64,000 nt of DNA, from the NCBI RefSeq assembly GCF_003253565.1, contig NZ_QKUF01000009.1:124001-188000 (forward strand), read 5' to 3'. Below are positions 25,611 to 34,191 of the stretch, in pieces. The notes beneath the pieces are model-generated. The model was not told the DNA's origin. It saw only the letters and a list, made by a program, of their open reading frames with translations, and made no database searches. Both the position numbers and the translations under genes were made by a program. Numbering within the stretch: the stretch's first letter is position 1; every line of letters begins with the position of its first letter. Source of the stretch: Thermosporothrix hazakensis. Its GTDB lineage: Bacteria; Chloroflexota; Ktedonobacteria; Ktedonobacterales; Ktedonobacteraceae.

Positions 25611-26335
25611 GGGAGTGCCGGAAACTGCTCTCTCTCAATAGTTGTAGAGAAGAGGATCAGCAGCCCGCTGAGATTATAGAAAGAGTGTAACAGAATCGGA
25701 AGCCAGAGGCGCCGACTATACTCATAGAGGAGGGAACAGCAAACGCCTAGCAGGAAAATCAAAGGGATAACTGAGGGATCAGTATGTAATACTGCATAGA
25801 TCGCGCTATTAACGCCTGTACTGAGAGCAAGCTTCCAGCGTTGTCGCAAAAACGTGTAGAGCACACCACGAAATAGCAGCTCTTCCGCAAATGGAGTCAA
25901 GATACCGACAAGAAAAGCAAGGGCAATCATGCCATGCCAGGAAAGCAGATAGGGTTGAAGATGCCTGGTTTGTAGCGGCAGATGAAGCTGTATTTCCAGC
26001 AGATGAATAAGCAGTACAAAAAGCACCGAGAGCAAACGCAATGCCAGCGCGAGTCCGAGAGCCAGCCCGAAGCCGCGCCACGACACGCCTCGTCCCCATA
26101 CGATTTGTGTGCGAACATGATCTACCAGACAGACGGCGCCGATCAGGGAACAGCCAGTGATAAGCAGGCGCACATACACGCGCACCGCATGCAGCGGCGT
26201 GTCAGGAGGGAGGAGTTCCCAGAGCGTCCCTTCAAGCACAAGGATCAGGACAAAAGCGGCAAGAAAGATAAATCCGATATCTTTCCAACGCCAGGGTTGC
26301 TGCTTGCTTTGTATCTGCTTTTGTGGCTCATCCAT
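25607..26335 (-). CDS. CPBP-family intramembrane protease
   Basis: A 242-residue membrane protein of the CAAX protease/bacteriocin-processing (CPBP, Abi) family. About seven hydrophobic segments; catalytic motifs are EELLFRGVLYTFL (motif 1, Glu-Glu and Arg, about residue 152), the His in AIYAVLHTDPS (motif 2) and LLHSFYNLSG (motif 3). Members cleave within the membrane or process peptides; the bacterial substrates are mostly unknown. Relation to the LysR gene that starts 1 kb away on the same strand is unclear. A second family member lies at 34192. Confidence 0.88.
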   Translation of the reverse strand: MDEPQKQIQSKQQPWRWKDIGFIFLAAFVLILVLEGTLWELLPPDTPLHAVRVYVRLLITGCSLIGAVCLVDHVRTQIVWGRGVSWRGFGLALGLALALRLLSVLFVLLIHLLEIQLHLPLQTRHLQPYLLSWHGMIALAFLVGILTPFAEELLFRGVLYTFLRQRWKLALSTGVNSAIYAVLHTDPSVIPLIFLLGVCCSLLYEYSRRLWLPILLHSFYNLSGLLILFSTTIEREQFPALP

Positions 26336-26348
26336 GCCTTGTAAATCC

Positions 26349-27266
26349 TTACGCGGCCATCAGGTCAGCCAGGCGAGGAAAGTAGCTTTGCATGTGGAGA
26401 AGGAACTGTTGGGCGATGGGCGGCAACGGATCTCGTTTGTTCCAGACGAGCTGAAGCATGCGCCGCATTGGTCGCTCCTGCACGGTAATCTCGTGAAGCT
26501 GCTCAAGCATTCGTTCCTGCTCAACGACGTAATCGGGCAGGATGGTCAGGCTGGTGCCGCTCTTGACGACCTGCTTGATTGATTCCAGGTTGTCGAATTC
26601 GGCGTCGATATGGGGGCGGATGCCGAAAGCGCGAAAGTGCTCCTCAAGCCATGTCCGGGCCTGACACTCAGGATGACGCATCACAAAGGCCTGCCCATTG
26701 AGCTCACGAAATGAGATGCTGGTGCGGTTCCACCAGGGATGTCTGGGGCCGACGATGACCCGGTGTGTGATCTCGTGAAGCGGGCAGAGGGCCAGCGTTT
26801 CCATTTCTTCCGGCTCAATTTCGCCCTCGATGAACCCTACATGGATTTGGTTGGTCAGCAGGCTGATGAGCAGTTGTGAGGTAACCTCGGTCTGAAGCGC
26901 GATCGTGACCTGTGGGAAGCGCTGCTTGAATGATTGCATCCACTCCGGCAAAAAGTATTCACCTATACCGGGCGTCGCGCCGATCAGCAGGCGCCCCTGC
27001 GAGAGCCGCTCAACCTCGGTTACCGCGGCCTTTGCCTCGGCGACCAGCTTCAAAATGTCCTGCGCGTATGTATGCAGCGTTTTCCCGGCAGCGGTCAGCT
27101 CGACACCCCGGGGACCACGCCGAAAGAGCTGCGTGCCCAGGCTCATCTCAAGCTCATGTATATGCTGGCTGATTGCTGGCTGCGACATATACATACGTGT
27201 GGCCGCTTTGCTCAGGCTCCCTTCCTGAGCGACCAGCACAAAGATTTCCAGTTTGTAGAGATCCAT
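26349..27266 (-). CDS. LysR-family transcriptional regulator
   Basis: A 305-residue LysR regulator: N-terminal winged helix LEIFVLVAQEGSLSKAATRMYMSQPAISQHIHELE, then an effector domain beginning about residue 90 (GRLLIGATPGIGEYFLP) with IKQVVKSGTSLTILPDYVV. ATG at 27266 follows GGTGGAAG; the longer frame is read-through into the promoter region. It is divergent from the MBL-rhodanese gene with 137 bp between, the classical arrangement for a LysR regulator and its target, so it may respond to a reduced sulfur compound (inference). Resembles the CysL/CbbR/YwfK side of the family. Confidence 0.88.
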   Translation of the reverse strand: MDLYKLEIFVLVAQEGSLSKAATRMYMSQPAISQHIHELEMSLGTQLFRRGPRGVELTAAGKTLHTYAQDILKLVAEAKAAVTEVERLSQGRLLIGATPGIGEYFLPEWMQSFKQRFPQVTIALQTEVTSQLLISLLTNQIHVGFIEGEIEPEEMETLALCPLHEITHRVIVGPRHPWWNRTSISFRELNGQAFVMRHPECQARTWLEEHFRAFGIRPHIDAEFDNLESIKQVVKSGTSLTILPDYVVEQERMLEQLHEITVQERPMRRMLQLVWNKRDPLPPIAQQFLLHMQSYFPRLADLMAA

Positions 27267-27403
27267 AGAGCTTCCACCATAATGCGAATGACATAAGTAA
27301 ATCCTTATATCTATTATAACCCTTTTGGGAGAGCTTTTGCCCTCTTTTTGGTCTACAATGAGCCTACAAGAAGAAACGCGCAGCGTGAGAATGGAGAAAA
27401 CCA
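27267..27403. promoter_or_regulatory. Divergent LysR / sulfur-enzyme promoter region
   Basis: Holds a minus-strand TATAAT (about 27315-27320) for the LysR gene and a plus-strand TACAAT (about 27354-27359) for the MBL-rhodanese gene. The stretch ATAAGTAAATCCTTAT at about 27294-27309 is an imperfect dyad of the T-N11-A kind bound by LysR proteins. -35 boxes are weak, in keeping with activator dependence. Confidence 0.4.
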
Positions 27404-28801
27404 ATGCTTCTCAAGTATTTCTATGATGAGCGGCTGGCCCAGGCATCCTACCTTGTGGGCTGTCAGCAAACAGGCGAGGCGATCGTGATCGACCCTGCAC
27501 GGGATGTGCGCCCCTACCTTGAGGCGGCTCGTCAGGCCGGTCTACGTATCACGCATGTGACCGAAACGCATATCCACGCCGATTTTGTGAGCGGGAGCCG
27601 TGACCTGGCTGCGCAGAGTGGCGCAACCATCTATCTGAGCGACATGGGCGGTGCTGATTGGAAATATGCCTATGCGCATGAAGCAAACGTCGCACTTCTT
27701 CACGATAATGATACATTTATGGTCGGAAATGTGCGCTTTCGGGTGATGCACACGCCCGGTCATACACCCGAGCATATCTCTTTTGTGCTGACCGATACGG
27801 CGGGCGCTGATGAGCCACTGGGCATCTTCACCGGTGACTTCCTCTTTGTCGGTGATGTGGGGCGTCCCGATCTGCTTGAAGTGGCTGCTGGACAGCAAGG
27901 AACCAAAGAAGCGGGCGCACGGCAGCAGTTCGCCAATGTGCAGAAGCTGAAGAGCCTGCCGGATTATCTGCAAATCTGGCCGGGACACGGTGCGGGAAGT
28001 GCCTGCGGTAAGGCTCTGGGAGCCCTTCCATCAACAACACTGGGATACGAGAAGCGCTTCAATCCAGCATTTCAAATCGAGCAGGAAGAGGAGTTCGTGC
28101 GCTGGCTGCTTGCAGGACAACCTGAACCACCACATTACTTCTCCCGCATGAAACTGATCAATAAGCAGGGGCCAGCCCTGTTGCATGAGCTTGCGGAGCC
28201 GCAGCAGCTTGATACACATCGGTTGGAGGCGCTGCTTGCTGAACAGGCTCAGATTATTGACCTGCGTCCGCTTCCTGCCTCCACTCAGGCGGCTGTTTCG
28301 GGAACGGTCAGTATCCCGGCTGATCGTGCGAGCTTTGTGACCTTTGTTGGCTGGCTGGTTCGCTATGATCAACCAACCTACTTGATTGTTTCAGATTCCA
28401 CAGAGCTTGGGCGTTTGCTTCCGGCGCTGCGCTCGATCGGGGTAGATGCCATTGCTGGCTACTGGGACGAGCAGGCAATCCAGCCGCTTGTAGAGCCGTT
28501 CCCGGTTCTTAGCGCTGAGGCCTTCGCTAGACGACGCGCGCAGGAGCCGCTGCTGCTCCTGGATGTGCGCAATAACGGCGAGTTTCAGCAACAGCATCTG
28601 CTTGATGCCTATCATATCCCTCTGGGACGGCTCCTGGAGCATCTTGAGGCATTACCGCGTACGCAACCGATCGTGACGCAGTGTGCCAGTGGCTACCGGG
28701 CGCATATTGCTGCTAGCCTGCTTCGGGCGCATGGTCTGACGAATGTCATGGCCTCGCAGGAGAGCTTTGACGCCTGGGCGCGAGCGGTTCCGCTGGCATA
28801 G
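27404..28801 (+). CDS. MBL-fold persulfide dioxygenase-like protein with two rhodanese domains
   Basis: A 465-residue sulfur-handling enzyme. Residues 1-250 are a metallo-beta-lactamase fold of the ETHE1/persulfide-dioxygenase type: ETHIHADFVSGS, HTPGHTPEHISF, FTGDFLFVGDVGRPDL and WPGHGAGSACGK carry the iron ligands. Residues about 275-350 are a rhodanese domain without active Cys, and residues about 370-465 one with active Cys in TQCASGYRAHIA. Such fusions (for example CstB of Staphylococcus) oxidise persulfides to sulfite or thiosulfate and protect from sulfide stress. AATGGAG precedes the ATG. Divergent LysR gene is the probable regulator. Confidence 0.88.
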   Translation: MLLKYFYDERLAQASYLVGCQQTGEAIVIDPARDVRPYLEAARQAGLRITHVTETHIHADFVSGSRDLAAQSGATIYLSDMGGADWKYAYAHEANVALLHDNDTFMVGNVRFRVMHTPGHTPEHISFVLTDTAGADEPLGIFTGDFLFVGDVGRPDLLEVAAGQQGTKEAGARQQFANVQKLKSLPDYLQIWPGHGAGSACGKALGALPSTTLGYEKRFNPAFQIEQEEEFVRWLLAGQPEPPHYFSRMKLINKQGPALLHELAEPQQLDTHRLEALLAEQAQIIDLRPLPASTQAAVSGTVSIPADRASFVTFVGWLVRYDQPTYLIVSDSTELGRLLPALRSIGVDAIAGYWDEQAIQPLVEPFPVLSAEAFARRRAQEPLLLLDVRNNGEFQQQHLLDAYHIPLGRLLEHLEALPRTQPIVTQCASGYRAHIAASLLRAHGLTNVMASQESFDAWARAVPLA

Positions 28802-28802
28802 C

Positions 28803-29246
28803 CTACCAGCCAAAGCTATCGAACCAACGCCCCTCGCGGTAGTTCTCAAGCGCCTTGCGTACATAGGGAATGGTGTTTGAGGGGAGTGCCGCGAGGGGAT
28901 ACCATTGCAGCGCCGAGCATTTTTCCGGCTCACAGTTCGTGATGCTCCCCCGCCAGGTGTGGGCGGTGAGGAAGAAGTCAATACGCTCCTCTTCTGCTTT
29001 GCGATGCATAACACCAACAACCTGCAAATCGGGTAGCGCGATATCTATGCCTGCTTCCTCGCGTGCCTCGCGCTGCATTGCTGCCCTGACCTCCTCATTT
29101 CCATCGAGATGCCCCGCGATCACGCTCCAATTGCCGTCTTCATATCCGGTGTTGGCGCGCTGGAGTAAGAGTACCTGATCATTCTGGATGAGGAAAAGAT
29201 GAACGGCAGCAATAAAGGAAAAACGGGTCTGTTTCTTCGCCTTCAT
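28803..29246 (-). CDS. Nudix hydrolase
   Basis: A 147-residue Nudix protein that should cleave a nucleoside diphosphate linked to another group. The Nudix box G-x5-E-x7-REAREEAGI is complete (about residues 43-65, starting GHLDGNEEV). The N-terminal strand FSFIAAVHLFLIQNDQVLLLQRA and DGNWSVIAGHLDGNE are like those of the MutT/ADP-ribose group, but the substrate cannot be fixed. It ends 1 bp from the stop of the MBL-rhodanese gene, tail to tail. Confidence 0.88.
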   Translation of the reverse strand: MKAKKQTRFSFIAAVHLFLIQNDQVLLLQRANTGYEDGNWSVIAGHLDGNEEVRAAMQREAREEAGIDIALPDLQVVGVMHRKAEEERIDFFLTAHTWRGSITNCEPEKCSALQWYPLAALPSNTIPYVRKALENYREGRWFDSFGW

Positions 29247-29323
29247 GATGTGTGCTTTCTCTCAACGGTTTCTAGATTGAAATAGACTGACTGTTTTGGC
29301 AGATGTAGATTTATTCTGTACTT

Positions 29324-29905
29324 TTATACTATCCCGCCAAGCAGCTCGCTCAGGCGTTGGGTTGCAAGCAGTTGCGTCTGCTTTCGATCAGCCTCCTGCG
29401 GCATTTCCAGAGCTGGCATGAATTGGATAGAGACCTCTGGGCGCCGAAACAGGTATGAGATGCGCAGCCGGAGCGGACCGCGATAGCGTGCAGGGATCAG
29501 CGGGACGTCGGCTCGCAGGGCAATCGTTACGGCGCCTTGCTTGAGCGCGATATCCTCGCTTTTACGTGTGCCACCCGGAAAAATGCCGACTACCTTGCCC
29601 TCACGCAAGAGCTGGAGTGGTGTCTTGAGGGCGCTTGGTCCCGGGTTTTCACGATTTACCGGGAAAGCATGGATTGAGCGAAGGAACCGGGCAATGAGCT
29701 TATGCTGAAAGAGTTCCCTCTTCGCCATATAGTGAACAGGGCGGGGCTGGACGGCATAGGCCAGAAAGATGACATCCAGCCAGGAGACGTGATTGCAGGC
29801 CAGGACAGCCCCACCCTGTGAAGGGACGTGTTCTCTTCCAGAAAAAGAGATGCGAAAGAAAAGTGGAAGGAGAAGACGGGCAATAAGGGCGACGAAACGA
29901 TACAT
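29324..29905 (-). CDS. 1-acyl-glycerol-3-phosphate acyltransferase (PlsC-like)
   Basis: A 193-residue lysophosphatidic-acid acyltransferase-like protein, making phosphatidate for membrane lipids. One N-terminal hydrophobic segment (FVALIARLLLPLFF), catalytic H-x4-D in CNHVSWLDVIF (about residue 38), and IHAFPVNRENPG. The substrate-binding block, normally FPEGTRS, reads FPGGTRKSED here, with Gly in place of Glu. Start set at 29905 with AAAGGAG upstream; the ORF's extra 23 residues are unlikely. May be specialised in acceptor. Confidence 0.85.
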   Translation of the reverse strand: MYRFVALIARLLLPLFFRISFSGREHVPSQGGAVLACNHVSWLDVIFLAYAVQPRPVHYMAKRELFQHKLIARFLRSIHAFPVNRENPGPSALKTPLQLLREGKVVGIFPGGTRKSEDIALKQGAVTIALRADVPLIPARYRGPLRLRISYLFRRPEVSIQFMPALEMPQEADRKQTQLLATQRLSELLGGIV

Positions 29906-30003
29906 GTGGGTTTCTTTTCTCTCCTTTGTTGAGCTGTTTGCATGTATCATACAGGGAAGCAGGGAGGAGCGCAATCTTTTTTTTGTGTACTGATGACCTC
30001 GAT

Positions 30004-30038
30004 AAAAAAAGCGAGCAAGGGAGTATTCCCCTGCCCGC
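30004..30038 (-). terminator. Intrinsic terminator of lacZ
   Basis: On the minus strand a 12-bp stem, GCGGGCAGGGGA (30027-30038 complement) against TCCCTTGCTCGC (30011-30022 complement), with G-U pairs and a 4-nt loop, is followed by seven T. It lies 12 bp after the beta-galactosidase stop. Confidence 0.85.
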
Positions 30039-30049
30039 GAATCCCTGTT

Positions 30050-33000
30050 TTATTCAGCAATAATCTGCTGTTTGCCCAGGACAACAGGTGAAGTGAGATC
30101 CCGGCTGAATGGCTTCAGATGAATCTGGAACGCGAAGTCTTTCAGGTGAAGCCGATATTGCGGCCACGCTTCGGGACCACAACTGGCGCTTCCGATGCCG
30201 TGCTGCGCATAATCGAGGTGTAGAATCACTTCGTCGCGCTTCTCAAGGTAGCAATCGTGTGGAACCCGCTCCAGATCCTGCGCGGTATAGTAGTGGGCGC
30301 TGAAATCAAGTTGCGGGGTGCCACTGGCGAACAGGCCAACACCGCGCGTATCGGTCAGAGCGAGCCAGCGGACGTCAGTTCGGTTGCCGTTCTCCTGAGG
30401 GCGCTCGTAGTGCGTGAAGAGCTCATCAACGCTCTTGCGATACACGCCGACGCGGTTTGCCAGCTTCGTATCAATGTAGGATTCGCCGGGGCCGCGTCCG
30501 TACCATGTCACGTCGTTCAGCTCCTTGACGAGCCCGAGCGAGAGACCAAGCCGGGGCAGTGACTCCGGAGCTTTCCCCTGTGGCGCTCCCTGAAGCTCAA
30601 CAGTGACATCTCCGCTTCCATAAATGGTGTAGGTGTAAGTGCAATTCAGCCCCCATGAATAGATGGGCGGCGCAACCCGAGCCTTCACCTGCACGGTCAC
30701 TGCTTTGCCGCTTGCGTCGCGCTGCCAGGAGAGCGCATCGACACGATGGGTCAGTGCGTGCAGGCCAGCCTCGCGCCATTTGCGGACAATATGCACGTCG
30801 TTATCGGTTGGCGCGCGCCAGACATCCAGACGCGGGCCTCTGGTAAGCAGCCGCTTCCCTGCGAACGTCCAGTCAGTGATGACGCCATAGAGGCGGTCGA
30901 AGCTGATGCTGAAATCGGTGCCACTGATCGTGAGCAGGCCGCCGACCTCTTCACAGGTTACCTCATCCATGTCGCGATAGGAAAGCGCGCTGACTGGTTC
31001 CCGGGCAGGAGCCACTAAGAACTGTTCCCATGCGACTTCATGCCCAGCCTGCGCCCAGAGCGTTGCCGTAGCAAGCCGGAAGCTGAGATTCAGCCAGTAA
31101 TCGCTTATCGGATTGTTCGGCAACTCGTACGGAATAGTGATGGTCTCGCTTTGCCGGGCCGCGATGGCGGGAAGTGGCAGTGTGCCTGCTTGCAGTATCT
31201 GGCCGTCTGCTTCAATGCTCCAATCGAGGCGCAGATGCTCCAGGCTTGCGAAATCGTAGCGGTTGGTCAGGCGCACGGTTCCGGCCTTCAAATCGACGGC
31301 CTCAACCTGCACTGGCTCGATGACTTTCTTGTATTCGGTCAGACCGGGCGAAGGGGTGCGATCGGCCATGACAAGCCCGTCCATCACGAAGTTACCGTCG
31401 TGTGGATACTCGCCGAAGTCGCCACCGTAGGCAAAGTAGGTTTTCCCGTCGGGCGTCGTTTGCCTGATGCCATGATCGAGCCATTCCCAGACAAAGCCGC
31501 CCTGCAAACGCTTATAAGTGTAAAATGCGTCCCAGTATTCCTTGAATCCGCCGGGGCCGTTGCCCATTGCATGCGCGTATTCGGTCATGATGTGCGGCTT
31601 CTCAAGGTCGTCGCGCTTGCCAAGCTCAATCATCTTATCGATCGGGGTATACATGGAGCCGATGACATCAGCGGATTGAGCTTCGTAATCATTTTCATAG
31701 TGCACGAGGCGCGTCGGGTCATATGCTTTGGTCCAGCGGTACATAGCGTCGTGGTTGCGCCCATAGGCCGACTCGTTACCAAGCGACCAGAGAATGATGC
31801 TTGGATGATTCTTGTCGCGGTAGACCATACGCCGCATGCGATCGAGATAAGCCGCTTCCCAGGCCGGGTTATCGGAAGTCCAGCCGGCAGGATTGGAGCC
31901 ATCGCCGGTCGTGAAGAATCCGTGACATTCGAGGTCCGTTTCGTCGATCATATACAGGCCGTACTCGTCGCACAGGTCGTAGAAGCGCGGATCATCGGGG
32001 TAATGTGAGGTACGCACCGCGTTGATATTGTGCCGCTTCATCAGCAGAATATCCTCGATCATCCAGCTCAGGGGGACCGCTCGGCCCAGGTCGGGGTGAT
32101 GTTCGTGGCGGTTCACGCCCTTGAAGATGATCGGCACGCCGTTGACCAGCAGATTGCCGTTTTTCAGCTCTATTGCCCGGAAGCCGACGCGTTGTGCGAT
32201 CACCTGCGAGACGGCACCACATTCGTCATAGAGTGTCAGGAGAAGATGATATATATACGGTGTTTCAGCGGTCCACTTCTGCGGGTTCTGGATTGGCATT
32301 TCTAGATATACTTCATCAGTAATTGCAGCAGAAGTAGAGGCAACCGGTTGCTTCTGTGCATCCAGCAAGCGAGCCTCAAGCTTTCCTGCCTGCCCGGCTG
32401 CCAGCTTTGCCTGAACGCGTAGAGTGGCATCCTGATAGCGCTCGTCCAGCTCGGTACGCACGGTATAATCTTCGATGTGGAGCGGCGGCATAGCAATCAA
32501 ATAGACGTCACGGAAAATGCCGCTGAGCCACCACATGTCCTGATCTTCGATATAGGAGCCGTCGGACCATTGATAGACCCGCACGGAGACGCTGTTCTCG
32601 CCTGGAGCGACCAGGTTGGTGATGTCGAACTCCGATGGGAGGCGGCTTCCCTGGCTATAGCCGACCTCTTTCCCATTCACCCAGACGTGGAATGCACTAT
32701 CAACGCCCTCGAAGCGCAGGCGGATCTGCTGTCCCTGCCAGCTTGCGGGTATCGTGAAGGTGCGGCGATATGAGCCAGTGGGGTTCTCGGTTGGCACATG
32801 AGGCGGATCTACCGGGAAGGGATACACAACGTTGGTGTAGTGCGGCCGCCCGTAGCCCTGGAGCTGCCAGCAACCTGGGACCGCGATTTCGTCCCAGGCG
32901 GCAACATCGAAATTTGCCGCGAAAAAGCCTGCTGGCGCGTGTTCTGGAGCGTCTGCATAGTGGAATTTCCACATGCCATTCAGCAGACGGATGGAGGAGG

Positions 33001-33136
33001 AGGCGCCGCGATCATATGTCAGTGCGGTGCGTTCATCCTGATACGGAATGAAATATGCTCGATCGGGCAAGCGGTTGCGTTGGAGTATTTCTAGATTTTC
33101 CCAGTCCCTGGGTGTATCCGTATTCCAATACTGCAT
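30050..33136 (-). CDS. lacZ: Beta-galactosidase, GH2 (LacZ type)
   Basis: A 1028-residue enzyme close to E. coli LacZ in length (1023). Domain order: sugar-binding jelly roll (IPASWQGQQIRLRFEGVDSAF), immunoglobulin-like domain, TIM barrel with ILLMKRHNINAVRTSHYP and the acid/base Glu in LWSLGNESAYG (about residue 450), nucleophile Glu in IMTEYAHAMGNG (about 515), then the C-terminal beta-sandwich with TPQLDFSAHYYTAQDLE. No signal peptide, so it acts on imported beta-galactosides. No lac permease is adjacent. A TTGCAA-18-TATAAT promoter candidate lies about 200 bp upstream. Confidence 0.95.
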   Translation of the reverse strand: MQYWNTDTPRDWENLEILQRNRLPDRAYFIPYQDERTALTYDRGASSSIRLLNGMWKFHYADAPEHAPAGFFAANFDVAAWDEIAVPGCWQLQGYGRPHYTNVVYPFPVDPPHVPTENPTGSYRRTFTIPASWQGQQIRLRFEGVDSAFHVWVNGKEVGYSQGSRLPSEFDITNLVAPGENSVSVRVYQWSDGSYIEDQDMWWLSGIFRDVYLIAMPPLHIEDYTVRTELDERYQDATLRVQAKLAAGQAGKLEARLLDAQKQPVASTSAAITDEVYLEMPIQNPQKWTAETPYIYHLLLTLYDECGAVSQVIAQRVGFRAIELKNGNLLVNGVPIIFKGVNRHEHHPDLGRAVPLSWMIEDILLMKRHNINAVRTSHYPDDPRFYDLCDEYGLYMIDETDLECHGFFTTGDGSNPAGWTSDNPAWEAAYLDRMRRMVYRDKNHPSIILWSLGNESAYGRNHDAMYRWTKAYDPTRLVHYENDYEAQSADVIGSMYTPIDKMIELGKRDDLEKPHIMTEYAHAMGNGPGGFKEYWDAFYTYKRLQGGFVWEWLDHGIRQTTPDGKTYFAYGGDFGEYPHDGNFVMDGLVMADRTPSPGLTEYKKVIEPVQVEAVDLKAGTVRLTNRYDFASLEHLRLDWSIEADGQILQAGTLPLPAIAARQSETITIPYELPNNPISDYWLNLSFRLATATLWAQAGHEVAWEQFLVAPAREPVSALSYRDMDEVTCEEVGGLLTISGTDFSISFDRLYGVITDWTFAGKRLLTRGPRLDVWRAPTDNDVHIVRKWREAGLHALTHRVDALSWQRDASGKAVTVQVKARVAPPIYSWGLNCTYTYTIYGSGDVTVELQGAPQGKAPESLPRLGLSLGLVKELNDVTWYGRGPGESYIDTKLANRVGVYRKSVDELFTHYERPQENGNRTDVRWLALTDTRGVGLFASGTPQLDFSAHYYTAQDLERVPHDCYLEKRDEVILHLDYAQHGIGSASCGPEAWPQYRLHLKDFAFQIHLKPFSRDLTSPVVLGKQQIIAE

Positions 33137-33534
33137 AAAGAATTTTCTACTCCTGATATGCTAAGGTCCTGGCGTTCGCTCGATGAGCACCAGGTGATAA
33201 CGCTGAACCACAATGACACACGTTGTGAACAGGATATGCTGTGCATTGGTGTACAATGTGCCGTTGCCGTTTGGAGCTGTTCACGCTTCTTTGCTCTTTT
33301 CCTTCAGATGGTGCGCCATTGCCTCCTTCATTATATAATCTTTTACTGCTTGCTTGCAACAATACTCACACTGAATCTTGCGGGCAGTGCTGTTCATTCT
33401 CGATAGCCAATAGGCCTTGTATTCGCGTATACCTGAATGGCGCTGAGTGGATATTCTGCCGTGTTCGCTGCCTGCTTTCCGGATGCACTCTGTTTGTCTG
33501 ATACTGGTGCTATGCGGAAATAGAGGAAAGATCG
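33137..33534. other. Intergenic region upstream of lacZ
   Basis: No gene. Besides the promoter candidate it holds CACAA (33210-33214) and TTGTG (33224-33228) separated by 9 nt, a loose dyad about 75 bp before lacZ that could be a regulator site. Confidence 0.35.
33330..33359 (-). promoter_or_regulatory. Promoter candidate for lacZ
   Basis: Minus strand TTGCAA (33354-33359), 18-nt spacer, perfect TATAAT (33330-33335). The leader to the lacZ ATG would be about 190 nt. The -35 matches four of six consensus bases. Confidence 0.4.
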
Positions 33535-34020
33535 CTATTTCTCTGTTGTTTTGACAAACCGGGCGTTGGTCAATTGTACCAGCTCGCTCACGGCAAGTTG
33601 CAGGTTGATGCCGCGCTGTCCAGCACTGATCACGATATGTTCGAAATTGCGCGCATGCTCGTCAAGCAGGACATCAAAGGGGCGATTGATCAGGGCCAGC
33701 GCCGAGATGCCGCCGACTTTGAGCCCGGTGAGCTTTTCTGCTTCGGCGTGTGTTGCCATGCGAATGCTTTTTGTGCCGAGCTCGTGAGCAAGCAGACGGA
33801 GATCAAGCTGAAGGTTACCCGGAATAATGACCAGCAGTGGATGACCTCCTTCCCTCTCGCGCAGCGCTACGAGCGTCTTGAAGACCTGCGACGGATTGAC
33901 ACCGATTGTCGCGGCGACCTCTTCTGCATTATGAATCGTATCGGGAAAGTAATAGGGTGTATATGGAATCTTTCGACTATCGAGTAGACGCATAGCCATA
34001 GTGCGGGTCGCTTTTGCCAT
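33535..34020 (-). CDS. ybaK: Cys-tRNA(Pro)/Cys-tRNA(Cys) deacylase (YbaK/EbsC)
   Basis: A 161-residue YbaK protein that removes Cys wrongly loaded on tRNA(Pro). The family core is intact: ATRTMAMRLLDSRKIPYTPYYF, VFKTLVALREREGGHPLLVIIPG with the catalytic Lys, TKSIRMATHAEAEKLTGLKVGGISAL and VISAGQRGINLQL. ATG at 34020 follows GAGGAGGAG. It is read with the CPBP protease upstream (171 bp away) on the same strand. YbaK rather than ProX, from the GGISAL block. Confidence 0.92.
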   Translation of the reverse strand: MAKATRTMAMRLLDSRKIPYTPYYFPDTIHNAEEVAATIGVNPSQVFKTLVALREREGGHPLLVIIPGNLQLDLRLLAHELGTKSIRMATHAEAEKLTGLKVGGISALALINRPFDVLLDEHARNFEHIVISAGQRGINLQLAVSELVQLTNARFVKTTEK

Positions 34021-34191
34021 CAGCGTTTGCTCCTCCTCTATTTCTATTGACCGCTCACAGAAATACAAGAAAAAAGGAATCTGAAAAAGCGGTACGCTCT
34101 CTCCTTTTTTATACCCTCTTCGAGAAATGCTGTAAATGGCTCTTTTTGGGGAGAGGAAGGACCGAGCATTCGATCCTTCCGAGCGTTGTGG

